Made by a program: the position numbers and the translations under genes
From: Streptomyces sp. ITFR-16
GTDB taxonomy: Bacteria; Actinomycetota; Actinomycetes; Streptomycetales; Streptomycetaceae
Assembly (NCBI RefSeq): GCF_031844705.1
Contig: NZ_CP134609.1
Coordinates: 62,001 to 126,000, forward strand
Length of the DNA stretch: 64,000 bases
Reading direction: 5' to 3'
Notes under the pieces: generated by a model
What the model was told of the DNA's origin: nothing
Databases searched by the model: none
The model's input: the letters and a program-made list of their open reading frames with translations, nothing else
Part shown: one piece after another, positions 49,741 to 56,669 of the stretch
How positions within the stretch are numbered: the stretch's first letter is position 1
How the letters are laid out: every line of letters begins with the position of its first letter

Positions 49741-51221
49741 GCGGCACGTCCGTCCGTACGGTGGCCGTGGTGGGCGCGGGGCCCGCCGGTGCCTTCTGCG
49801 CGCTGGAGCTGGCCCGGCTGCTGCCGGACACTGCCGTCGAGCTCTACGACCGGCCGGATCAGGGGCCGGGTGCCGGCATCGTGGTGACGGACGACTTCGC
49901 CCGGCGACTGCGGGCCGTCCACCCCGATGTGCTGCGCCTGCCGGAGTCCGCGTACGCGACCTGGGACGAGACGGTCACCGTGATCGGTGACGAGCGCATC
50001 CGGTCCGGTGCCTTCGGCATGTCGGGGATCTCCCGGCAGGTCTTCCACGCACATGTACGCGCGCTGGCCGGACAGAACGCCAATGTGCGGCTGGTCCGGC
50101 GCGCTGTCACCGCGCTGCCGGAGCGGGCGGATCTGGTCGTCCTGGCCGACGGGGCGGGCAGTGAGCTGCGCCGGGAGCGGGCCGACCGGTTCGGCACGTC
50201 GGTGTCCCCGGGCCGTACCCGGTATCTGTGGATGAGCACACCCGCGGTCCTCGAACCGTGCTTCCTGCTGAAGGACGTGGGACCCGGCCCGCTGGTGGTC
50301 CACGCCTATCCGCACGCGGCCGACGCGAGCACCTTCATCGTCGAGGCCGATCCCGACACCCTGGCCGCCCTCGGGCTCCTCGGCCTGCCGGCGGCGGAGG
50401 CGGAGGTGCGGCTCGCCGCACTGTTCCGCGACGAGCTGGGCGGAGCCCCGTTGACGGCGCGGACGGCGGGCTGGCAGCCCTTCCGTACGGTCGTCAACCG
50501 CCGCTGGTACGACGGGCGGACGGTGCTGGTCGGGGACGCCGCGCACACGGTCCACTTCTCGACCGGCTCGGGCACCGTGCTGGCCATCGACGACGCGCTG
50601 TGCCTGGCCCGATGTATCGCCGGCCAGGAAGACCCGGCGCAGGCGCTGGCCGAGTACGAGCGGATCCGGCGCCCGGTCGCCGAGCAGAACCAGGCGGAGG
50701 CCGCGGAGAGCACGACGTGGTTCGAGCAGCTGTGCCGGAGTGACCGGCTGGAGGGCCACCAGACGGTGTTCGCCCTGCGCAGCCGCCGCGCGGCGAACAC
50801 GTACAGCCGGCTGCGGGAGCGCGATCCGGATTTCGTCGCGCGTACCGTGGCGCGGCTGGCCGGGCGGCCCACCGGCGCGGAGCCCGTCGACGTGCCGCTG
50901 AGGGTCGGTCAGGTGCAGCTGGATCACCGGCTGGTGGAGCTGGAGCGGCAGGACGCCAGGTACGTGCTGCGTGGCGCGGACGGCACCCGGGCGGTCGGCC
51001 TGGTCGTGGACCGCGCCCCCGAACGCCCGCTGCCGGGGATCGACTTCCTCGCCGTACGGGCCCGGCCGGAGGGCGGCCGGGTGACCAGAAGCGCCTTGGC
51101 CGCGCGGGTCCGCAGCGCGGCGGCGCTCCCGATCGCACTGCTGGTCGACGAGGAGCTGCCCCGGGACGAGGCCAATACCCTCATCGCGGCGGCACGTACG
51201 GACCTGGTAGCCAGGTCATGA
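49737..51221 (+). CDS. FAD-dependent aromatic monooxygenase
   Basis: This 494-aa group A flavin monooxygenase has GAGPAGAFCALELAR for FAD binding, VVLADGAGSELRRE in the middle, and the second FAD motif LVGDAAHTVHFSTGSGT with the DDALCLA helix. This last form (AHT.HFS.GSGT) is shared with salicylyl-CoA 5-hydroxylase and the tryptophan hydroxylase VioD. A C-terminal extension of about 100 residues follows. The expected reaction is ring hydroxylation using NAD(P)H and O2. The Trp of the VWD repeats is an attractive, unproven target. Confidence 0.84.
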   Translation: MSGTSVRTVAVVGAGPAGAFCALELARLLPDTAVELYDRPDQGPGAGIVVTDDFARRLRAVHPDVLRLPESAYATWDETVTVIGDERIRSGAFGMSGISRQVFHAHVRALAGQNANVRLVRRAVTALPERADLVVLADGAGSELRRERADRFGTSVSPGRTRYLWMSTPAVLEPCFLLKDVGPGPLVVHAYPHAADASTFIVEADPDTLAALGLLGLPAAEAEVRLAALFRDELGGAPLTARTAGWQPFRTVVNRRWYDGRTVLVGDAAHTVHFSTGSGTVLAIDDALCLARCIAGQEDPAQALAEYERIRRPVAEQNQAEAAESTTWFEQLCRSDRLEGHQTVFALRSRRAANTYSRLRERDPDFVARTVARLAGRPTGAEPVDVPLRVGQVQLDHRLVELERQDARYVLRGADGTRAVGLVVDRAPERPLPGIDFLAVRARPEGGRVTRSALAARVRSAAALPIALLVDEELPRDEANTLIAAARTDLVARS

Positions 51222-51301
51222 GCCGCGACGGCCGGACGGGGGCGAAAGCAGCCGACTCGGAGGCGCCGGATGCGGCGGCGGTCCGTCCTGAGGCCGCGGG
51301 G

Positions 51302-51754
51302 TCAGAAGTAGTCGCGCATCAGCTCGCGCGTCCACTCCGGCCGTACCACCTCACCGCGCGGGGCGAACTCCGGCAGATACGGCTTGACGTCGAGGACCGG
51401 GGAGCCGTCGATGGCGTCCAGGCCGTGCACAGTGAGCGTCAGCCCGTCCACGGCCGCGAGGGGGCACACGGACACCCCGAGGTGGTTGGGCCGGTTGGGG
51501 GCGCGCTGCGCCAGGATGCCGGAGAGCGGCCAGTCGGTGTTGCCGCGCGGGTACTGGGTGGCGGTGCAGGTCCGCTCGGCCAGGTGGAACGCGAAGATCA
51601 CCTCGACGTGCGAGTACGCGTCGAGGCCTTCGGTCGCCGACGCGTCGAACACGGCCGGGTCCAGTTCGATCCGGGACACCACCCCGCCCCACCCGTCCTC
51701 GTGGACCTTCTCGCGCCCGCCGCGTACCACCCCGATGGGGCTGATCGGATTCAT
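51302..51754 (-). CDS. TrmO/TsaA-like SAM-dependent methyltransferase
   Basis: This 150-aa protein has the single-domain TsaA/TrmO beta-barrel pattern: ISPIGVVRGGRE, LDAYSHVEVIFAFHLAE, the family signature RAPNRPNHLGVSVC and LDVKPYLPEF. TrmO N6-methylates threonylcarbamoyl-A37 in tRNA, but actinobacterial single-domain paralogs also methylate other targets. The ATG at 51754 has GAGG at seven bases. It is inserted on the opposite strand between the flavoenzyme and exporter genes. Confidence 0.78.
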   Translation of the reverse strand: MNPISPIGVVRGGREKVHEDGWGGVVSRIELDPAVFDASATEGLDAYSHVEVIFAFHLAERTCTATQYPRGNTDWPLSGILAQRAPNRPNHLGVSVCPLAAVDGLTLTVHGLDAIDGSPVLDVKPYLPEFAPRGEVVRPEWTRELMRDYF

Positions 51755-51864
51755 TCGCTCGCCTCTTCCTCTCCGGTGAGTGCCGTTCGTCCGGAACCCG
51801 CGCCACCTGTCCGCGCGCCCGCCCGCCGCGGAGCCGACCACCCCCACCACGCGAGGTGCCAGCC

Positions 51865-53112
51865 ATGTCCCGCCTGATCTCCCGCCTGCTTCCCGACCCC
51901 GGTGCCGGCCGGGTGCTGGTCCTGTGCACCGCAGTGGCCAGCCTCGGGAACGGACTCTATGTCACCGGCGGTGCCGTCTACTTCGTCCATGTCGTCGGCC
52001 TGTCGCCGGGTCAGGTGGGCATCGGGATGTCGCTCGCCGGCATCCTGGCGCTGGCGCTGGGGATGCCCGCAGGGCAGCTCGCCGACCGGTTCGGGCCGCG
52101 CGGGACCACGGCGGTGTTCGCGCTGGGGAAGGCGGTGGCGCTGGTCGCGGCGGCCTTCGTCCACTCCTTCCCCGCCTATCTCACGATGGCCGTGGCCCTC
52201 GGGCTGGCCGAGCAGAGCGGCAACGTCACCCGGGGCGCGCTGGTGGCGGGGGTGATGGGGCGCGAGGGCCGGGTACGGCTCTCGGCCTACATGCGGAGTG
52301 TGTTCAACGGCGGATTCGCGCTGGCCTCACTGGCAGCCGGCCTGGTCATCGCCGCCGACTCCAAGACCGCGTTCCTCGCGCTGTTCTGGGGCAACGCCGT
52401 GGCCATGGTGCTGGTGGCGTGGCTCTACATGCGGCTGCCCGGGGTTCCGGGTGTCCCGCGCGCGCCGCGTGAGGAGCGGCCGCGCGGGGCGATGCGCGAT
52501 CTCCCCTATCTGGCGGTCGCCCAGGTCTCCGGAATCCTCCGGATCGGGCCGACCGCGCTGGCGGTGGGTCTGCCGCTGTGGCTGGTGGTGCACACCGACG
52601 CCCCCCGGGCGCTGGCGGCATGGATCATGCTGGCCAACACGGTGATGGTGGTGCTCCTCCAGGTACGGATGTCGCGCGACGCGGACACCGTACGGGGGGC
52701 GGCGCGGCTCCAGCGGTACACCGCTGTCGTGCTCGCCGTCGCGTGCGGCGTCACCGCGCTGACCGGATCGATGCCCACCTGGGCGGCGGCATGCGTGCTC
52801 CTGGGCGTCGCGGTGCTCTTCACGTTCGGCGAGATCTGGGGCGAGGCCGCGCGGTGGGGACTGCGGTACGAGCTGGCGCCGGCCAATGCGCAGGGGCAGT
52901 ACCTGGGCGTCTTCGCGACCGGCGACGCCTTCGCCCTGATCGCGGGGCCGGCCCTGGTCACCACGGTGCCCGACCGGCTCGGCGGGCCCGGCTGGGCGCT
53001 GATCGGCGCCCTGTTCCTCACCGTGCTGGTCGCCGGCGGTCCCGCCGTCCGGTGGGCGGAGCGGACCCGGGTGCCGGAGCCCGAGCCGGCCGGGGCGGCG
53101 CAGACCACGTGA
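51865..53112 (+). CDS. MFS transporter
   Basis: This 415-aa protein with about 12 helices has motif A as GQLADRFGPRGTTAVFAL. VGIGMSLAGILALALG and FATGDAFALIAGPALV are typical helices. It probably exports a small molecule or peptide. ATG 51865 has GAGGTG six bases upstream; a GTG at 51856 is less likely. In context it could export the product of the VWD system. A 9-bp hairpin follows (53129-53148). Confidence 0.83.
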   Translation: MSRLISRLLPDPGAGRVLVLCTAVASLGNGLYVTGGAVYFVHVVGLSPGQVGIGMSLAGILALALGMPAGQLADRFGPRGTTAVFALGKAVALVAAAFVHSFPAYLTMAVALGLAEQSGNVTRGALVAGVMGREGRVRLSAYMRSVFNGGFALASLAAGLVIAADSKTAFLALFWGNAVAMVLVAWLYMRLPGVPGVPRAPREERPRGAMRDLPYLAVAQVSGILRIGPTALAVGLPLWLVVHTDAPRALAAWIMLANTVMVVLLQVRMSRDADTVRGAARLQRYTAVVLAVACGVTALTGSMPTWAAACVLLGVAVLFTFGEIWGEAARWGLRYELAPANAQGQYLGVFATGDAFALIAGPALVTTVPDRLGGPGWALIGALFLTVLVAGGPAVRWAERTRVPEPEPAGAAQTT

Positions 53113-53128
53113 CCGGCCGTGAGCCCCT

Positions 53129-53148
53129 GCCGGACCGGGCGGTCCGGC
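53129..53148 (+). terminator. Stem-loop after the MFS gene
   Basis: GCCGGACCG and CGGTCCGGC flank GG (53129-53148), giving an 8-bp stem with a 4-base loop 17 bases after the MFS stop. Confidence 0.5.
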
Positions 53149-53266
53149 GCCCGTGCCGCTCGCTCGAGCGGAGCACGAGGGGCGGGCGAGAGAAGCGGCC
53201 TAACGTCGCCTCACGAACCGAACCGAGCCGAGCCACCTCGCCTTCCAGCCTTCCCCAAGGACCACC

Positions 53267-54205
53267 GTGAGCATGTCCAGGACGGACCGGAACAAGACGA
53301 CGCCGACCCACTCGGCAGGGGTGCGCCCGCTTCTCCTCCAGGCCGCAGGCCTGACGCTGTCCGGTCTGCTGGCCGAGCCGCCGGGCGGTTCCCCTCGGGC
53401 GACCGTCGTCGCCGTGCACGGCGGCGGCATGCGTGCGGGCTACTTCGACGGTCAGGCCCACGCCGACCTGTCCCTGCTCACGCTGGGCGCCCGGCTCGGG
53501 TTCACGGTGCTGGCCCTGGACCGCCCCGGCTACGGCCGGTCGGCGGAGCAGGTGCCCGCCGGACTGACCCTCCAGGAACAGGCGGCCGTCCTGCCCGTGG
53601 CACTCGACGCCTTCGCCGAACGGCACGCCGTCGGGCGGGGTTTCCTGATGCTGGCCCACTCCTACGGCGGCAAACTCGCCCTCACGACCGCCGCGCGCAC
53701 CCCCGGGCTGCTCGCCCTGGACATCTCCGGCCTCGGTCACCGCTACAACGTGGAACCGGCCGGCCTTCCCCGCATCCGCCGCCATCTGCACTGGGAGCGC
53801 ACCTGGGGCCCGTTGGGGCTGTATCCCCCGGGCACCTTCCGTGCGGCCGAAGCACTCGTCGCTCCAATGCCTGTGCGTGAGGCCGCCGAGGTGACACGGT
53901 GGCCGGGGATGTTCGAGGAGCTGGCCGGACGGGTCACGGTCCCGCTGCGGCTGACCTTCGCCGAGCACGAGGCCTGGTGGCTGCACGAGGAGCCGGACAT
54001 CGCCGAGCTGACCTCACGGCTGACGGGGGCCCCGCTCGTCCGGGTCGAGCACCAGGCGGGCGCGGGCCACAACATCAGCCTCGGCTGGGCCGCCCGCAGC
54101 TACCACCTGCGGGCCCTCGCCTTCTTCGAGGAGCAGCTGCGCTCGGTCGCGGAGACCGGGGCCGGGGCCGAGAAGCGGCCCGGCCTCGTGGCCACGTCGC
54201 CGTAG
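53267..54205 (+). CDS. Alpha/beta-fold hydrolase
   Basis: This 312-aa serine hydrolase has the oxyanion region VVAVHGGGMRAGYFDG, LDRPGYGRS, nucleophile elbow LAHSYGGKLA and catalytic His in AGAGHNISLGW. No signal peptide is apparent. GTG 53267 has AAGGA upstream; ATG 53273 is an alternative. It may be an esterase, peptidase or thioesterase-like tailoring enzyme in the neighbouring cluster. Confidence 0.8.
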   Translation: MSMSRTDRNKTTPTHSAGVRPLLLQAAGLTLSGLLAEPPGGSPRATVVAVHGGGMRAGYFDGQAHADLSLLTLGARLGFTVLALDRPGYGRSAEQVPAGLTLQEQAAVLPVALDAFAERHAVGRGFLMLAHSYGGKLALTTAARTPGLLALDISGLGHRYNVEPAGLPRIRRHLHWERTWGPLGLYPPGTFRAAEALVAPMPVREAAEVTRWPGMFEELAGRVTVPLRLTFAEHEAWWLHEEPDIAELTSRLTGAPLVRVEHQAGAGHNISLGWAARSYHLRALAFFEEQLRSVAETGAGAEKRPGLVATSP

Positions 54206-54235
54206 CCGTCCGTCAGGAGTCTTGGCCCCCGTGCC

Positions 54236-54278
54236 CACCGCCCGCCCGCCCGTCCGCCCGCCCGCCCGCCCGCCCCGA
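54236..54278. repeat. CCCG/CCGC simple-sequence run
   Basis: About ten near-perfect CCCG tetranucleotide units lie between the hydrolase and PIG-L genes. Such runs can slip during replication; no coding role is seen. Confidence 0.6.
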
Positions 54279-54306
54279 CCACGTGTACTCCCAGGGAGGC
54301 AGCACC

Positions 54307-55038
54307 ATGACCGAGCCGTACGAGCCGATGCCGGAGGACTGGCAGCGGGTGCTGTGCGTCGTCGCGCACCCCGACGACCTGGAGTACGGGCCCGCGTGCG
54401 CGGTCGCGCGGTGGACCGCGCAGGGCAAGTTCGTCGCCTATGCCGTGGTGAGCCGGGGGGAGGCCGGGGTCGCCACCATGGAACCGGCCGCCACGGGCGC
54501 GATGCGCGTCGAGGAGCAGCTGCGCGCGGCGGCCGTGGTGGGAGTGCGGGACGTGGACTTCCTCGACCACCCGGACGGCACCATCGAGTACGGACTGCCG
54601 CTGCGCCGCGATCTGGCCCGTACGATCCGCAAGTACCGCCCCGACGTGCTGGTCACCATCAACTTCCACGAGCGGTGGCGCAGCGGCGACTGGAACTCGG
54701 CCGACCACCGCAATGTGGGCGTCGCGCTGCTCGACGCCGCGAACGACGCGGGCAATCCGTGGGTCTTCCCGGAGCTGGTCGAGGAGGGCTTCGCGCCGTG
54801 GGCCGGGGTGCGCTTCCTCGCGGTCGGCGGTTCCCCTGCGTCCACGCACGCCGTGGACGTCACCGACGGCATGAAGGCGGGAATCGAGGCGCTGGCCGCA
54901 CACGCCGGCTATCTCGCGTCGCTGCCGCCGGACAACCCGATGGCGGATGTGGCCGGCTATCTGACCGCCAAGCACACACGGTTCGGGGAGCGGTTCCACG
55001 GCGTGCCGACGATGCCGTTCGAGATCATCGGCATCTGA
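54307..55038 (+). CDS. PIG-L family deacetylase
   Basis: This 243-aa zinc hydrolase has the motif CVVAHPDDLEYGP (AHPDD), then RGEAGV, and the third metal ligand His in NSADHRNVGVALLDA. Relatives remove N-acetyl groups from GlcNAc-type substrates, as in mycothiol synthesis (MshB) or natural product tailoring. GGGAGG seven bases before the ATG fixes the start. It is the last plus-strand gene of this cluster. Confidence 0.86.
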   Translation: MTEPYEPMPEDWQRVLCVVAHPDDLEYGPACAVARWTAQGKFVAYAVVSRGEAGVATMEPAATGAMRVEEQLRAAAVVGVRDVDFLDHPDGTIEYGLPLRRDLARTIRKYRPDVLVTINFHERWRSGDWNSADHRNVGVALLDAANDAGNPWVFPELVEEGFAPWAGVRFLAVGGSPASTHAVDVTDGMKAGIEALAAHAGYLASLPPDNPMADVAGYLTAKHTRFGERFHGVPTMPFEIIGI

Positions 55039-55061
55039 CCGCTCACGGGCGGCGGCCGGAG

Positions 55062-55730
55062 TCAGGCCCCGGGGGCGGAGAACAGCAGGCAGTAGTCGCC
55101 GGTGACGCTCTCGGACGGCGTACTCCAGTCGAAGTAGATCTCGCCCTCGAAGTCGAGCACCGGGGACAGCGCCTGTGCGACGTCGAAGGCCAGCGGGGTG
55201 ATCCTGCCGCTGGAGTCGCGGAAGTTGCCTACGCAGACACCGATCCGGCCCCCGGGGCGCAGATGCTTGCCGATGGTGCCGAAGATGTCGGCCAGTTCGG
55301 CGAGATAGCCGCTGTAGGAGCCGTCCATGGTGCGGAACGCGGTGAGCGGGTTCTCCGGGTGGTCGTGCCGCGCCATGTACGGGGGGCTGGTCAGGCACAG
55401 GTCGAACTCGCCCAGCCCGAGCCGGTCCCAGTCGCGCACATCGCCTGCCACGAACCGGCTCGGTGAACCCGCCGGCAGCCGGGCGTTGCTCGACGCGACC
55501 CGCTGCTCCTGCAGTTCGATGCCGGTGCCGACGCGGCCGAGCCGGTCGGCGACGACGATGGTGGTCCCGTAGCCCGAGAAGGGGTCGAGCACCCGGCCGC
55601 CGGGCGGACTGAGCGACGTCACGATCGGGCGGATCTGCGCCTCGGTGAAGTGGATGTCGTTGCGCGCGCCCGGTGGCCGTTCACGGGCCTTGTCGTCGCT
55701 GTCCAGGCGGATCAGCCGCTGCACCGTCAT
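55062..55730 (-). CDS. DNA-methylase-like SAM methyltransferase (TSPPY)
   Basis: This 222-aa protein has motif I VLDPFSGYGTT and motif IV LTSPPYMARHDHP, the TSPPY sequence of beta-class N4-cytosine/N6-adenine methylases. The order, TSPPY after the SAM motif, with no clear target-recognition domain and short length, is atypical for a restriction partner, and no endonuclease adjoins. GGAGG eight bases upstream supports the ATG at 55730. It may modify DNA, or be a repurposed small methyltransferase in the cluster. Confidence 0.75.
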   Translation of the reverse strand: MTVQRLIRLDSDDKARERPPGARNDIHFTEAQIRPIVTSLSPPGGRVLDPFSGYGTTIVVADRLGRVGTGIELQEQRVASSNARLPAGSPSRFVAGDVRDWDRLGLGEFDLCLTSPPYMARHDHPENPLTAFRTMDGSYSGYLAELADIFGTIGKHLRPGGRIGVCVGNFRDSSGRITPLAFDVAQALSPVLDFEGEIYFDWSTPSESVTGDYCLLFSAPGA

Positions 55731-55762
55731 GGTTTTTCCTCCTACGAAGAAGACGGCCCGTC

Positions 55763-55795
55763 CCCCGTCACCGCGGGTGCGGTCCGCGGTGACGG
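55763..55795 (-). terminator. 13-bp stem-loop between DUF6879 and methylase genes
   Basis: CCCGTCACCGCGG (55763-55775) pairs perfectly with 55783-55795 around a 7-base loop. It may end the DUF6879 transcript or limit read-through into the methylase gene. Confidence 0.6.
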
Positions 55796-55822
55796 GAGAG
55801 GGGCCGCAGGGGGCGGGCCGCC

Positions 55823-56356
55823 TCAGGCCGCGGCCTGCTCCTTGCGCGGCGGGGTGTAGTCGGCGTGGTCGACGGCGCGCTCCCACACGGCTTCGAACGC
55901 CTCCTTGCACTGCCGGATCAGCTTCGGGTCCTCGGAGAACTCGTGCGGGCCCCAGGAGCCGTCGCCGTGGAAGGTGGTCCAGCGCAGGAGGCTGTCGTCG
56001 AACACCCAGAAGTCGTTGCCGGGCAGCAGCAGGTCCGACGCCCGCTGCCTGGGCAGCCAGCGCACCTTCTCGCCGGCGGGCACGTTGACGATCGTGGTGG
56101 TCTCCCACTCGTACTGGATGAAGTCGGTGACCGGTTCGGACACGATCCGCGCCCGCCGCCAGTCGATGCCGCGCTTCAGCGCGTCCTGCACGAGGTCGAT
56201 CCAGTCGCCGTGCCGGTCGTACTCGATCGGGATGCCCTTCTGCCAGTCCACGAAGACCGGGCCCTTCGGGGTGTAGATGTCGCGCATCTCCAGGTGGACG
56301 GCGGAGTGCTTGGTCTGCGCGATCAACTCGGCGAAGGCCGGAAAGTTGCTCGACAT
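55823..56356 (-). CDS. DUF6879 family protein
   Basis: This 177-aa protein fits the actinobacterial DUF6879 family: SAVHLEMRDIYTPKG, RARIVSEPVTDFIQYEWE, GEKVRWLPRQRASDLLLPG, NDFWVFDDSLL and AFEAVWERAVDHADYTP. These proteins are usually found beside helix-turn-helix regulators; function unknown. GGAG six bases before the ATG fixes the start. Here it is next to a TSPPY methyltransferase. Confidence 0.82.
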   Translation of the reverse strand: MSSNFPAFAELIAQTKHSAVHLEMRDIYTPKGPVFVDWQKGIPIEYDRHGDWIDLVQDALKRGIDWRRARIVSEPVTDFIQYEWETTTIVNVPAGEKVRWLPRQRASDLLLPGNDFWVFDDSLLRWTTFHGDGSWGPHEFSEDPKLIRQCKEAFEAVWERAVDHADYTPPRKEQAAA

Positions 56357-56669
56357 GCGAATCTCCAATCCAGGGGGTATCAGGGTGGGACCGGGCCGGC
56401 CCGGCGAGCGCGTCGCAGGACGGGCCCACCCGCCGCGGCTCGACGCAGGACGCCACGAGCACCGCTCCCCTGCCGCCCACCTGCGCGGCTTCCGGGACAC
56501 GGGCATCCGAAACACCGCCCTTCGCCCGTGCCCGCCGCGCGAGGTGAGCCCATGGCCTTGACCCCAGTTGACCGGCCCGGCCTCGAACGGAGCTAGAGCA
56601 CGGGTCCGGCGCCGGCCACCGGGCGGACGGGCCGTGCGGTCATGGCCCGCGCCCAGGAACGTGGACGGC
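56357..56669. other. Intergenic region without recognised gene
   Basis: About 310 bases between two minus-strand genes. It contains a 14-codon plus-strand ORF (56552-56596) with a fair ribosome site but no other support, and GC-rich inverted sequences such as GGGCCGGCCC. No promoter was identified with confidence. Confidence 0.4.

Noticed and set aside
54236..54278. CCCG run as a regulatory or CRISPR-like repeat
   Set aside because: It is simple-sequence DNA with 4-base units and no spacer structure.
55062..55730. TSPPY methylase as part of a restriction-modification or phage-defence system
   Set aside because: No restriction endonuclease, specificity subunit or defence gene is found nearby; neighbours are tailoring-like enzymes and DUF6879.
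56552..56596. 14-codon ORF (MALTPVDRPGLERS) with a GAGGTG site
   Set aside because: No promoter, no downstream partner on the same strand, no hairpin, and composition like its GC-rich surroundings; unlike the 22-codon ORF at 39197 nothing else supports it.
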